Positions 9,301 through 17,221 are shown, counted from the first letter of the stretch. The stretch is 64,000 nt of DNA from Mycolicibacterium cosmeticum (GCF_000613185.1 NZ_CCBB010000003.1:372001-436000), one strand, 5' to 3'. Numbers and translations: made by a program. Notes: generated by a model from the letters alone, not told the origin.

Positions 9301-9496
9301 CGACGTGCAGACCGTCACCGGCGGCGAGATGTTCCCCTCGTCGTTCGCCTCGCGTACGCAGTGGCAGGACACCCTGAAATACGGCTACCAGTGGCTGCGG
9401 ATGGGTGGATATCTGGACGCCTACGTGGAACTGGACGAGGCCAGAGATCTGCTGGCCAGCGGGGGAGCACAACCCTCGGAGCGGGGTCGGGCATGA
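6305..9496 (+). CDS. Adenylate-forming acyl ligase fused to polymerase-beta-type nucleotidyltransferase
   Basis: 1063 residues. Residues ~1-525 are an AMP-binding ligase of FAAL/acyl-CoA-synthetase type: P-loop TSGSTGRPRG at 158-167, LPSYGLAEATL near 305, HTGDAGFL near 405, SSGKPRR near 505. The lysine of TSGxxGxPKG is arginine here. From ~535 a second module begins with the nucleotidyltransferase signature EGSLAEGFGNDGSDIDLLL (Gly558-Ser559, Asp570, Asp572), followed by a long, mostly helical tail. An adjacent carrier-protein gene suggests the ligase loads an acyl-adenylate onto it. The nucleotidyltransferase may activate a phosphorylated or hydroxylated intermediate. I know of no well-characterised enzyme with this fusion. 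Confidence 0.8.
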   Translation: MSEVQAIRGWLDTPSADTGVHLADDDGWDYLPYSALAEQVRRIAGLLVDRGVGAGHTVCVLMPTSHLCLAAMFAVTAAGATLTPVAPPLFHDTDQYLRHLRGILQSSQAHTVITCSAFAGVVAQAADGPARIVLDDTPDGAPLTDLGDPGADVLLQMTSGSTGRPRGARISWRNLAVNLDAIDAVCHLTAGDATASWLPLYHDMGLIGTVFQAVTRQRGLHLMRPDQFIRDPGRWLRAAVETGHTVSPPFGLAYTGRRLTPADIDDLDLSRLRTIVVGAEPIDPDALRAFTELTAPLGFSPRAFLPSYGLAEATLIATAHRLGEPLRTVRIDKAALRHGKPVPVAEHGAQVVSVGAPIPGHRVRIEGAAADGELGEIVLSGDSVFGGYRGDPDSTTRRIGDELHTGDAGFLLNGQLYVLGRMGTSLKVNGRTVFAEDLDVTGRAVAVAVNEGDRPAVAMFVEQPCRTPIPALRSALAAQVGADTPVWFVGVPRGGLARTSSGKPRRSHMWQQWRSGRLAGAELLSAPGPGPLDTVRALFDKAREHAVIPDDATVHFEGSLAEGFGNDGSDIDLLLLLPGAGAEAVMPTVLFIDGHRVEIRAQSHAQVRKRLHQIRRALDTGAPVTEDVLNRVQRFLRGTVLRTGPGYGDLRDIVSYPELTGLLSRWWQRRADHCLRHGAALALLGGPTDTEAVAWAREGLTQTMKAFLARHGEGYLEVKWLPLQIDRLRRSGADTALLDEYQRLAAAPTVAGALALAARLGGPAVALDPHDVVLKKVPHVTTWPIRSATHVVRGKSDLFVLSPACAQSWRQVVFGQTLAQTAAAPAHLRLFVRHGFVALHWRGAGTIKPVAAMCDPVRPLTPPPSVRRPVLTIDGAPADGDIARSALPPKAFAEAASALVLANMVLENAREDFDGAVKDGQWQVAALCGRRIVTMAVRILASAWGVTPLPGDPVLLSDLDTLVPEHPRLAAHARRLAGCSIGDQDDAARLQADLDRLVADVQTVTGGEMFPSSFASRTQWQDTLKYGYQWLRMGGYLDAYVELDEARDLLASGGAQPSERGRA

Positions 9497-9738
9497 CGAA
9501 TCTGCAGCGCGACGTGCTCACCCTGGTCGCGGCCATGGCGCCGGACACCGCGGGGCAACCCGAATTGCACAGTGCACTGGTCACCGACCTCGGGTACAGC
9601 TCCCTGCGACTGCTGGAGTTGGCCATCGCCGTCGAGCGGGCCTTCGCCCTGCCGCCGCTGCCCCAGGAGGCGCTGGCAACCGTGACGACCGTCGCGGACC
9701 TGGTGGAAGTGGTTCGCACGCAGAAGGATCCGTCATGA
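9493..9738 (+). CDS. Acyl carrier protein
   Basis: 81 residues, a four-helix carrier fold. The motif DLGYSSLRLLELAIAVERAF corresponds to the phosphopantetheine site; the serine is in SSL where most carriers have DSL. Its ATG overlaps the ligase stop (ATGA), and its own stop overlaps the reductase start the same way, so the genes are translationally coupled. It probably carries the acyl or beta-ketoacyl chain between ligase, reductase and the AfsA-like synthase. Confidence 0.85.
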   Translation: MTNLQRDVLTLVAAMAPDTAGQPELHSALVTDLGYSSLRLLELAIAVERAFALPPLPQEALATVTTVADLVEVVRTQKDPS

Positions 9739-10817
9739 CCGGCGCTCGGGGGGTGTTGGTCACCGGCGCGGCCGGGCATGTCGGCGCCGACACGGTGGCC
9801 CGGCTGGTGCGCAGCGGTCACCACGTCGTTGCGCTGGTGCACCGGCGGGCCGAGATCGTCGCCAACAACGGGCGCGCGGTGCGGCCGGCCCGGACCGTGT
9901 ACGGCGACGTCCGTGCGCCGGGCTTCGGGTTGGACGCCGGCACGCGCCGCGAGCTCGCCGGCGAGATCGACGTCATCGTGCACGGTGCGGCGGTCACCGA
10001 TTTCGGCCTGCCCGAACACCGATACACCGAACTGAACGTGCAGGGCACCGCGCACGCCGTGGCGTGCGCGCGCGAATGGGACGCCGATCTGCTCTACGTC
10101 AGCACCGCCTACGTGTGCGGCGAGTACGACGGCACCTTCACCGAGGACCAGCTCGACGTCGGGCAGCGGTTCGGCAACGACTACGAACGCAGCAAATTCC
10201 GGGCCGAACAGCTGGTGCGGGCCTGCGGGCTGCGGTGGGCGATCGTGCGCCCCGGCATCGTCTCCGGCGAATACCGCACCGGGCACAGCCGCGAACACAA
10301 GCACATCTACCAGGTGCTCAAACTGATCGTCGAAGGAAAGTTGCAAACCCTGCCGGGCAATTACGCGGCGACACTCGGCCTTTCGCCGATCGGTCACGTC
10401 GCCGACACGATCGCCACGGTGGCCGGGCAGGTCGGCAGCCACGCCGGTCACACCTTCCACGCCGTCGGTGCCGCCCCGGTCTCGCTGCGCACCATGTCGG
10501 ACATCCTGGCCGAGTACCCGTCGTTCCGGGTCGCGGACTTCGTGCCACCGGCCACCTTCGACCCGGACGACCTCGACGATATCGAGCGCGGCTACTACGA
10601 CAAGGTCGGCCGCCTCTACACCAGCTACCTGTCGCGGCGGGTGTGCTTCGACAGCACCACCACCCGGGACCGGCTCGGCATCTGCGCACCGCATGCCGGT
10701 GCCGGCTACTTCCGCCGGATTCTCGACTCGTGCCTGCGCACCGGATACCTGGGCAGGCCGCAACCGTCCATCGCCGAGGTGCTGGCCACCTGGCAGACCG
10801 AGAGCAGCCCCGCATGA
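9735..10817 (+). CDS. Thioester-reductase-like extended SDR (NAD-binding_4)
   Basis: 360 residues. N-terminal nucleotide-binding TGAAGHVG, then STAYV and the YERSK catalytic pair typical of extended SDRs. The overall pattern (INVQGT-like NVQGTAHAV, RPGIVSGE, IGHVADTIATV) is that of reductase domains that release acyl chains from carrier proteins, and of fatty acyl reductases. Its position right after the carrier gene makes reduction of a carrier-bound thioester or of a butenolide/keto intermediate plausible. The start is fixed by an ATGA overlap with the carrier gene. Confidence 0.75.
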   Translation: MTGARGVLVTGAAGHVGADTVARLVRSGHHVVALVHRRAEIVANNGRAVRPARTVYGDVRAPGFGLDAGTRRELAGEIDVIVHGAAVTDFGLPEHRYTELNVQGTAHAVACAREWDADLLYVSTAYVCGEYDGTFTEDQLDVGQRFGNDYERSKFRAEQLVRACGLRWAIVRPGIVSGEYRTGHSREHKHIYQVLKLIVEGKLQTLPGNYAATLGLSPIGHVADTIATVAGQVGSHAGHTFHAVGAAPVSLRTMSDILAEYPSFRVADFVPPATFDPDDLDDIERGYYDKVGRLYTSYLSRRVCFDSTTTRDRLGICAPHAGAGYFRRILDSCLRTGYLGRPQPSIAEVLATWQTESSPA

Positions 10818-11647
10818 CCCACAGTGACGTCGTCAGCAGGTACGCCACCGACACGTATTTCGTCCAGACCCACGACGTGCTGGACCGCTTGCACCTCGAC
10901 GCGGCCGAATTCTCCTTCGGCCGCGCGGTGCTGCTGCTCAAACCGGATGCCGCGGTGACCGGTGGGATGAGCCGGGCGGTGACCTGGTTGCGCGGCAACG
11001 ACTACCGCATCGTCGGGGCGCACCCGGTTCGGCTCACCCCGCTACATCTGCGTGCGCTGTGGTACTTCAACTGGCATCGTGCCACCGCCGACCGGCGCCG
11101 GCTGGCCGATCAGTTGGCGCAGCTCAGTCCGTCGCTGGTGCTGATCGTCACCCATCCCGACCGCACCCAGCCGGTGTCGGTGCGCCTGACCGCCGACAAG
11201 GGCCCGGCCGATCCGGCGCAGCGGGCGCCCGGTCAGCTGCGGCACGCCCTGTCGTCCGGCACCTATCTGCTCAACCAGGTGCATTCCCCGGACGACCCCG
11301 ACGACGTGCTGCGTGAGCTGAGCATCTACTTCCCGGAAACCGTTCTGGGCGATGTCATCTCGGCAGCCCGCGCCGGCGCCGACGCGTCGGACGACGCGAC
11401 CCGGCTGGCGGCCGAGATCGAAGCCGGCGTACCGCGGCGCAACGGTGACCTGGCCGCCGCCCAGGACGACACCTGGCGGCGGCTGCGGGAAGCCGGACAG
11501 CTCGCACGGCCCGCAACGGGCCAGGACTGGCTGGCGGCCATCGACACCGCCGACCGGCAACGCATTCCGCTCGATGCGTGGTATCGCATCGTCCTGCAAT
11601 CGGCCTATCTGCCCATGCACCGGGCCCAACAGAACGGTGAATCATGA
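10814..11647 (+). CDS. Nucleoside-diphosphate-kinase-like protein
   Basis: 277 residues, about twice the size of a housekeeping NDP kinase. Residues ~35-195 follow the NDK fold: AVLLLKPDAAVTGG at the start, then a loop around DKGPADPAQRAPGQLRHAL, then LNQVHSPDDPDDVLRELSIYF. The last of these aligns with the NxxHGSD active-site segment, so the phosphate-carrying histidine appears conserved. The extra C-terminal ~80 residues are not recognised. In this operon it probably acts on a pathway metabolite or interacts with the dikinase or nucleotidyltransferase. It is coupled to both neighbours by ATGA overlaps. Confidence 0.75.
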   Translation: MTHSDVVSRYATDTYFVQTHDVLDRLHLDAAEFSFGRAVLLLKPDAAVTGGMSRAVTWLRGNDYRIVGAHPVRLTPLHLRALWYFNWHRATADRRRLADQLAQLSPSLVLIVTHPDRTQPVSVRLTADKGPADPAQRAPGQLRHALSSGTYLLNQVHSPDDPDDVLRELSIYFPETVLGDVISAARAGADASDDATRLAAEIEAGVPRRNGDLAAAQDDTWRRLREAGQLARPATGQDWLAAIDTADRQRIPLDAWYRIVLQSAYLPMHRAQQNGES

Positions 11648-12576
11648 ACGCCAGCAACCATTCCCGGACCATCGACCGCGAACTCGTGCACAAACGCGCG
11701 GTCTCGGAGGTACTCGTCACCTCCGTCACCGGAGCCGCCGAGTCGACCGATCCATGGCTGTGCCATGCTCAGCTGCCCCGACGGCACAGCTTCCACACCG
11801 ACATGACCGGTGCACAGGGCCAGTACCACGACCCGCTGCTGGTCATGGAGGCCTTCCGGCAGGCCTGCATCGCGGCCAGTCACCTGTTCTACGACGTCGC
11901 CCTGGATGCCCGGCACACGGTCCGCTACTACGAGCTGACGGTGGTCGACCCGGCCGCGCTGCGGCGCGGCCGGCAGACCCTGGACCTGGAATTCACCATC
12001 ATGGTGCGCAGGGAATTCCGCCGCGGGCAGGACGGGCCCGTGCAAGGCCTCGACGTGGCCGGGGTCGCCACCCACGAGGGCACCAAGCTGATGGAGCTCT
12101 CCGGTGCCTTCGGCTGGATGTCGGCGGCCAAGTGGACGGCGTTACGGGCCGGTGCCAGTTGGGATCCCGGGCCGCAGATCACGCCGGCCCATCCGGACCG
12201 GGTGGGCCGGTCCTGCCGGGAGAACGTGGTGATCGGTGAGCCGGCACCGCACGCCGACGGGGCGTGTGCGCCGGTGGTGGTCGACATCGCGCACCCGACG
12301 ATCTTCGATCACCCACTGGACCACCTGCCCGGCGGCCTGATCATCGAAGCCGGCCGCCAGCTGGCCATGACCTTGCTGGGCGGCCGCGCCGCCGCGGTCA
12401 CCGGTCCGGCCCGGATGCGCTGCGATTTCCAGTCGTTCACCGAGCTCGACGCGCCCAGTACCGTCACGATGGCACCGGCCGGCGAGGATGCGCTGACCTT
12501 CCGCGGTGCGGTGACCCAGTCCGGGCAGACGCGAGCGACCGTCGAACTGACCTTCGCCGCCGATGACCATATCTAG
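11644..12576 (+). CDS. AfsA/ScbA-family gamma-butyrolactone synthase
   Basis: 310 residues with two AfsA (hot-dog-like) repeats. The first opens with LVHKRAVSEVLVTSV, the hallmark of AfsA, ScbA and BarX. The second contains HPTIFDHPLDHLPGGLIIEAGRQ, matching the conserved DHVPGMLLLEA-type segment of the family. AfsA proteins condense a beta-ketoacyl thioester with dihydroxyacetone phosphate in the first committed step to A-factor-type butyrolactones. Finding one inside a mycobacterial operon with lipid-loading and phosphotransfer enzymes is the main clue to the locus. No ArpA-like receptor gene is adjacent. It overlaps ubiA by 14 bp. Confidence 0.88.
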   Translation: MNASNHSRTIDRELVHKRAVSEVLVTSVTGAAESTDPWLCHAQLPRRHSFHTDMTGAQGQYHDPLLVMEAFRQACIAASHLFYDVALDARHTVRYYELTVVDPAALRRGRQTLDLEFTIMVRREFRRGQDGPVQGLDVAGVATHEGTKLMELSGAFGWMSAAKWTALRAGASWDPGPQITPAHPDRVGRSCRENVVIGEPAPHADGACAPVVVDIAHPTIFDHPLDHLPGGLIIEAGRQLAMTLLGGRAAAVTGPARMRCDFQSFTELDAPSTVTMAPAGEDALTFRGAVTQSGQTRATVELTFAADDHI

Positions 12577-13405
12577 ATTCCTGGCCGAACGATATCTACC
12601 GGTCTACCCGGTCTATCTGACGTTGTGGGTGCTCGCCGTCGAGAGCATGACGCACGTGCTGGCCGGGGCGCCGGGCGGGTGGCGCCCGACCTGGGACACC
12701 GCGCTGAAAGCGTTGGCGCTCATCGCTGCCGGCGCGTTTCTGCGGATGGTCGACGATCAGAAGGATCTCGACTACGACCGGCGGTACAACCCGTCACGCC
12801 CGTTGGTGCAGGGGCGCATCAGCACGCGGGAACTGCAGGTGGCGATGGCTCCGGCCGCCATGGTGGCGCTGCTGCTGGCCGCGGCGGTTTCCCTGCCTGC
12901 CGCGGCCGTCCTGGCATCGGCACTGGGATACGGGCTGGCGTTGTGGTGGGCGGAATCCCGGCTCCCGGCGGTGCGGGACAACCCGTTGGTCAATCTTGCG
13001 GTGGTGTGCCCGGCCCAGTTCCTGGTGACCGGATTCATCATGTTCGGGCAGCCCGGCCTCGGCCCGTCCGCGCTGGCCGTACCGCTGGTGTTCACCAGTG
13101 CCTTCCTGCACCTGGAATTCGCCAGGAAGACCTCGCGGCACGTCGCCGCCGATGATCCGCACTCGTACGCCCGCATCCTCGGGGTTAACGGGAGTGCCTG
13201 GGCCGCATGGGCATTCGGGGTCGGTGCGGTGTTGCTGGCGGTGGCCGTGACCGGCAGCCGGCCGCTGCTTGCGGTGGCGGTGCTGCCCTGTGTGGGATTG
13301 TGGATCTTCGGCCGCCGACGACCAGTTGACCATCCCCGGGTCTGGCCCACCGTCTTCGTCATCGCCTTCTACCTCTGCATCATCGTCACGGGCCTGTTCG
13401 GCTAG
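12563..13405 (+). CDS. UbiA-family prenyltransferase
   Basis: 280 residues with about eight hydrophobic segments. The first Asp-rich motif, RMVDDQKDLDYDRRYNPSRP (Asp64, 65, 68, 70, 72), matches the magnesium-diphosphate site of membrane UbiA prenyltransferases. The second Asp motif is less clear. The enzyme would attach a polyprenyl (or related diphosphate) group to an acceptor in the membrane. Overlap with the AfsA-like gene and a 12-bp gap to the glycosyltransferase place it firmly in the operon. The acceptor is unknown. Confidence 0.85.
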   Translation: MTISRFLAERYLPVYPVYLTLWVLAVESMTHVLAGAPGGWRPTWDTALKALALIAAGAFLRMVDDQKDLDYDRRYNPSRPLVQGRISTRELQVAMAPAAMVALLLAAAVSLPAAAVLASALGYGLALWWAESRLPAVRDNPLVNLAVVCPAQFLVTGFIMFGQPGLGPSALAVPLVFTSAFLHLEFARKTSRHVAADDPHSYARILGVNGSAWAAWAFGVGAVLLAVAVTGSRPLLAVAVLPCVGLWIFGRRRPVDHPRVWPTVFVIAFYLCIIVTGLFG

Positions 13406-13417
13406 AAAGGTGCCATC

Positions 13418-14701
13418 GTGCGCATCCTCATCCCTCTCGTCGGCAGCCGCGGCGACGTCCAGCCCGGGATCGCGCTGGGCCTGGAGCTGGAACGCCGGGG
13501 ACACACCGTCATCATCGGCGCGCCACCGAATTTCGTCGACTTCGTCGGCAGAACCGGTCTGACGGCCCGTCGCTTCGGGCCCGACGTGCATGCCCTGTAC
13601 TCGTCACCCGAGGGGCAGCGTGCGTTGGCCGCCGGCAATTCGTTCAAACTGATGTCGATGGTGTCGGGCCAGATGGCCGACTACGCCGACCGGATGGACG
13701 ACGAGCTGCTCGACATCGCGCAGGACGCCGAGATGATCATCTGCACCACCTTCAGCGAGGACAGGTCGGTGATCCTGGCCGAGGCGCGCGATATCCCGAT
13801 GGTCACCCTGCACACCTACCCCAGTCGCCGCAACGGCAGCTACGCCCCACCGGGGGCGCTGCCGCACCACTGGCCGACACCCGCCGTGGTGAACCGCGCC
13901 GCCTGGTCGGCGGTCGAGCGGCTGCGCACCGTGGTGTTCGGCAAGTACCTCAACAACCTGCGCACCAAGCTGGACCTGCCGAAGTCCAGGTCGAGCACCG
14001 AAGCACTGCTCGCCCGGCGCCGGGTGCCCGAACTGCAGATGTACGATCCTGCGTTGGTGCCCGGGCTGGCCGAGGAGTGGGGCGCCGCACGGCCTTTCGT
14101 CGGATTCCTGTGGCTGCCCCGGTCGGCGCGGGAAGCGATCGGCGAGTTGGCCGACCAGCACACCGAGGTGCTGGAGTGGGCGAAAGCCGGGACCCCGCCC
14201 ATCTTCTTCGGGTTCGGCAGCCTGCCGATCCAGGACTTCGGATCGGTGATCGGGCTGATCCGGCGGATCTGCGATCGCACCGGCCAGCGGGCGCTGATCA
14301 GCGTGGGCGGCGCGGCGCTGGGCGCCGACACCGTGCACACCGGCTCCAACCTGCTCATCGTCGACGCCCTGGCGCACGACCTGGTCTTCCCGTACTGCGG
14401 CGCCGCCGTGCACCACGGCGGCATCGGTACCCTGTTCGAGAGTCTGCGCGCCGGCCTGCCGACCCTGGTGTGTTCGGTGTCCTTCGATCAGCCGTTGTGG
14501 GGCAACCAGGTCGAGCGCCTCGGCGTCGGCGCGCACGTGCCGTTCACCAAACTCGGCGCCGACACCTTGAGCGGTGCGATCGACACCCTGCTGGACGAGC
14601 GGACCCGTGTCGCGGCGGCCGCGCTGGGGGCGCGGCTGCGGGCGACCGGTGACGGGGTGCCGCGGGTGTGCGATATCGCCGAGAAGACCGCAGCCGGCTA
14701 A
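13418..14701 (+). CDS. GT1/GT28-type glycosyltransferase
   Basis: 427 residues, GTG start with GAAAGG upstream. The opening LIPLVGSRGDVQPGIALGLEL is typical of sterol/UDP-glucuronosyl and macrolide-type glycosyltransferases. The donor-binding segment VHHGGIGTLFESLRAGLP with VSFDQPLWGNQVERLG lies near residue 330. It probably glycosylates the lipid product. It is the last + strand gene of the operon and overlaps the convergent P450 gene by 4 bp. Confidence 0.88.
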   Translation: MRILIPLVGSRGDVQPGIALGLELERRGHTVIIGAPPNFVDFVGRTGLTARRFGPDVHALYSSPEGQRALAAGNSFKLMSMVSGQMADYADRMDDELLDIAQDAEMIICTTFSEDRSVILAEARDIPMVTLHTYPSRRNGSYAPPGALPHHWPTPAVVNRAAWSAVERLRTVVFGKYLNNLRTKLDLPKSRSSTEALLARRRVPELQMYDPALVPGLAEEWGAARPFVGFLWLPRSAREAIGELADQHTEVLEWAKAGTPPIFFGFGSLPIQDFGSVIGLIRRICDRTGQRALISVGGAALGADTVHTGSNLLIVDALAHDLVFPYCGAAVHHGGIGTLFESLRAGLPTLVCSVSFDQPLWGNQVERLGVGAHVPFTKLGADTLSGAIDTLLDERTRVAAAALGARLRATGDGVPRVCDIAEKTAAG

Positions 14702-15981
14702 CGTCGCGCCGTCAGCGTCACCGGCAGCGTGGCCGGTGACAGCACGAAGTCCTTGCCCTGGGCCTTGACGGCGAAATCGTCGGGCAGGGTCACCCGCCAG
14801 TGGGAGAACAACGCGGCCGCCTGCGCGGTGATCGACAGCAGCGCGAATTGGCTTCCTGGACAATGTCGTTGGCCCATGCCGAACGGCATCATGGCCTGCC
14901 GGTCAGCGGTGTCACCGTCCCACCGGTCCGGGTCGAAGACCGCCGCACGCGGGAAGTAGCGCTCCTGGTGGTGCACCAGGTAGGGACTGAACAGGATGTT
15001 GGTGCCGTCGGGGAAGTCGGCAGAGCCGATGCGGACCGGTCCGTCGGAGGTGAGCAGGCTGATCCACGGCGCCCACACCCGCAGCGTCTCGGTGAGCACC
15101 TTGCGCAGCAACGGCCGCTCGGGGCCGGCATCCAGTTCGGCGTGCACCCGTTCGGCCAGTTGCGGTGCCCGGGCGACCTCGTAGATGAGCCACGAGAAGA
15201 TCGAGGATTGCGAACCGATTCCGGCGGCCAGCGCCAGCAGCAGCTCGTCGACCATGTCGTCGTCGGACAACGTCGCGCCGGTCTCGGCGTCGACATGATG
15301 CAGCAGGGCCGAGAGCATATCGCCGCGATCGGGGTCGTCACGGCGCTGCCGGATCAGGGACCGCATGGCGGCGCGGACCTCCCGGGACCGGCCGATAAAC
15401 CTACGGTCGGCCCAGAACCGAAGCCGGCGAATCGGTTTGGGCAGCGCACCGCGGATGATGACCTCGGACAGCAGCCACGGCACCCGTTCCCGGATGAAGC
15501 CGATCGCACCATCGTCGGTGTCGGATTGGAAGAGGGTGGCGAACATGGTGCGGGTCACCAGGTCGTGTACCCGCAGGCGCAGGTCCCCGCACGGACCCGC
15601 ACTCAGGGAGGCCGACCATTCGTCGGCGATGGTGGTCACGGTGCGCGTGTACTCGGTCAGCCGGCCCTGCCGGAACACCGGGGCGATCAGCCTGCGGCGC
15701 AGGTCGTGCTCGTCACCGCTGAGCACATTGGTGGCCCCGCTGACCAGATCGCTGATCGCCTCCCGCAGCGCCTCGCGGTGGAAGTTGCCCGCCCGGCCCA
15801 GGCTGACGTCGCGGATCAACTCGGGCGTGGTCAGCAGGTAGGAGGCTTGCGGGCCGAGGTAGACGCGCAGGATCGGCTCGTGGCTGGGTAGGGAGAGCAG
15901 GAATTTCCGCGGGTCGCCGGCGACCAGGTGAGTATGCCCCAGAACCGGTACTCTGCCTGCGGCGGTGGGTATCTCAGCCAT
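14698..15981 (-). CDS. Cytochrome P450 with atypical I-helix
   Basis: 427 residues. The haem-binding loop FGMGQRHCPGSQFAL near residue 370 and the K-helix ETLRVW near 300 identify a P450. The I-helix segment reads LLLALAAGIGSQSSIFSW where most P450s have AGx(D/E)T, so the acid-alcohol pair used in oxygen activation is replaced by Gly-Ser. This may mean substrate-assisted chemistry or a non-monooxygenase reaction. The start at 15981 (MAEIPTAAG) is inside the acyltransferase stop region (8-bp overlap), so the two genes form a coupled minus-strand pair. Longer readings upstream are out of context. Confidence 0.85.
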   Translation of the reverse strand: MAEIPTAAGRVPVLGHTHLVAGDPRKFLLSLPSHEPILRVYLGPQASYLLTTPELIRDVSLGRAGNFHREALREAISDLVSGATNVLSGDEHDLRRRLIAPVFRQGRLTEYTRTVTTIADEWSASLSAGPCGDLRLRVHDLVTRTMFATLFQSDTDDGAIGFIRERVPWLLSEVIIRGALPKPIRRLRFWADRRFIGRSREVRAAMRSLIRQRRDDPDRGDMLSALLHHVDAETGATLSDDDMVDELLLALAAGIGSQSSIFSWLIYEVARAPQLAERVHAELDAGPERPLLRKVLTETLRVWAPWISLLTSDGPVRIGSADFPDGTNILFSPYLVHHQERYFPRAAVFDPDRWDGDTADRQAMMPFGMGQRHCPGSQFALLSITAQAAALFSHWRVTLPDDFAVKAQGKDFVLSPATLPVTLTARR

Positions 15982-17221
15982 CCAGCATCGCCAGCAGCAG
16001 CGCCCTGATCCGGTCGGCGAAGGCCTGGGCCCGGTCGGCGGTGAGCACCGCGGCGGGATAGGTGGTCTGGATGTTGAGCCGGCCGCCGTAACTGAACACG
16101 GCGTGATGCCGGCCGGTGGACAGCGGCAGATTCTCCGGCGGGCCACCGGCGGCCAGCACGGCGTAGTTCGCGTTACCGCGGACCCGGAAGTCGGACGCCG
16201 GCACCGGCAGCGACCCGAAATCGCCCATGTTCGAGACGGAGATCGGCTCCAGGTTGTCGCTGCTGGCCCAGCGGGCGATGATCTCCGGGATGTGCAGGCA
16301 GGTCTGCTGTACCACCCCGTCGTCCAGATCGGTGTGCAGCTGCGCCAGGATCTGCTCGCCGATCGCGCGCGCGTCGTCGCCGCGGCCGACGGACACCTGC
16401 GCGCACGAATAACCCAGCACGTTGGTCCCGTCGGCGTCCCGCGCCGGTGGCGTCAGCCACTTGCGGATGTTGACGTGGGAGATCAGCCCGAGCGGCAGCG
16501 CACCGTCCGGCTCCAGCAGCTCACGCTCGGCGGAAAGGACCGCGCCGCAGATCAATCCGTGCAACGTCTCCTGGTGGGCCTTGGCCGACGCGCGCAGGGC
16601 GGCAGTCTCGTCGGGACCGAACACGGTGATCAACCGGTGCAGGGCGAACGGGTCCGCGCCGGTGATCCGGCCGACCGGGTCTGCGAACGGGTGCACGGGT
16701 ACCCCGTCGAGCCGTTCGGCGCCGGTGCGGGTGCCCTTGGTGACGCCGCGGTCGGCGAGCAGGGTCTCGGTGGCCGCCGGGACCGGTGCCGGCTCCGGTG
16801 CCGGAATCGTTGCGCCGGCAACGATCTGGGTGTAGTTCTCCCAGAGGGTGCGGAACCAGTGGTACATCAGGATGCCGTCGGCGATGGCGTGGTGGGTGAT
16901 CAGGCTGGCCCATTCGCCGGTGACATCGAGACCCGCGACCGGGGCGCCGAAGGCGATGGGGGTGGTGGTGTTGTGCTCCGGGTCGACCCGGCCGGTGCTC
17001 ACCGGCTCGGGTGCGGCGCCGTCCACCGCCAGCTCCAGGCCCGCCGCACCGAACTCGATCCGCCCGGTCAGCACCGGATTACGCTGCACCAGTAGCTCCC
17101 ACGCGCGCCCCAGTGCGTCCCGGTCCAGCGGTTCGGTGACCCGAATCGCCATCACCGTCGTCTCGGACACCAGCGCGTGGATCGACTCGAACGGGGAAAG
17201 CGGCCGTCCGTGCGGGCTCAC
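15974..17221 (-). CDS. PapA-like acyltransferase (condensation-domain superfamily)
   Basis: 415 residues from GTG 17221. The catalytic HHxxxDG motif is present as His110-His111...Asp115-Gly116 (THHAIADGILMYHW), and the C-terminal FSYGGRLNIQTTY matches the DFGWG-like region of PapA/WS-DGAT proteins. Mycobacterial Pap enzymes esterify lipid or sugar alcohols with activated fatty acids. No polyketide synthase gene is present, so the acceptor is probably the glycosylated product of the convergent operon. Confidence 0.82.
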   Translation of the reverse strand: MSPHGRPLSPFESIHALVSETTVMAIRVTEPLDRDALGRAWELLVQRNPVLTGRIEFGAAGLELAVDGAAPEPVSTGRVDPEHNTTTPIAFGAPVAGLDVTGEWASLITHHAIADGILMYHWFRTLWENYTQIVAGATIPAPEPAPVPAATETLLADRGVTKGTRTGAERLDGVPVHPFADPVGRITGADPFALHRLITVFGPDETAALRASAKAHQETLHGLICGAVLSAERELLEPDGALPLGLISHVNIRKWLTPPARDADGTNVLGYSCAQVSVGRGDDARAIGEQILAQLHTDLDDGVVQQTCLHIPEIIARWASSDNLEPISVSNMGDFGSLPVPASDFRVRGNANYAVLAAGGPPENLPLSTGRHHAVFSYGGRLNIQTTYPAAVLTADRAQAFADRIRALLLAMLDG

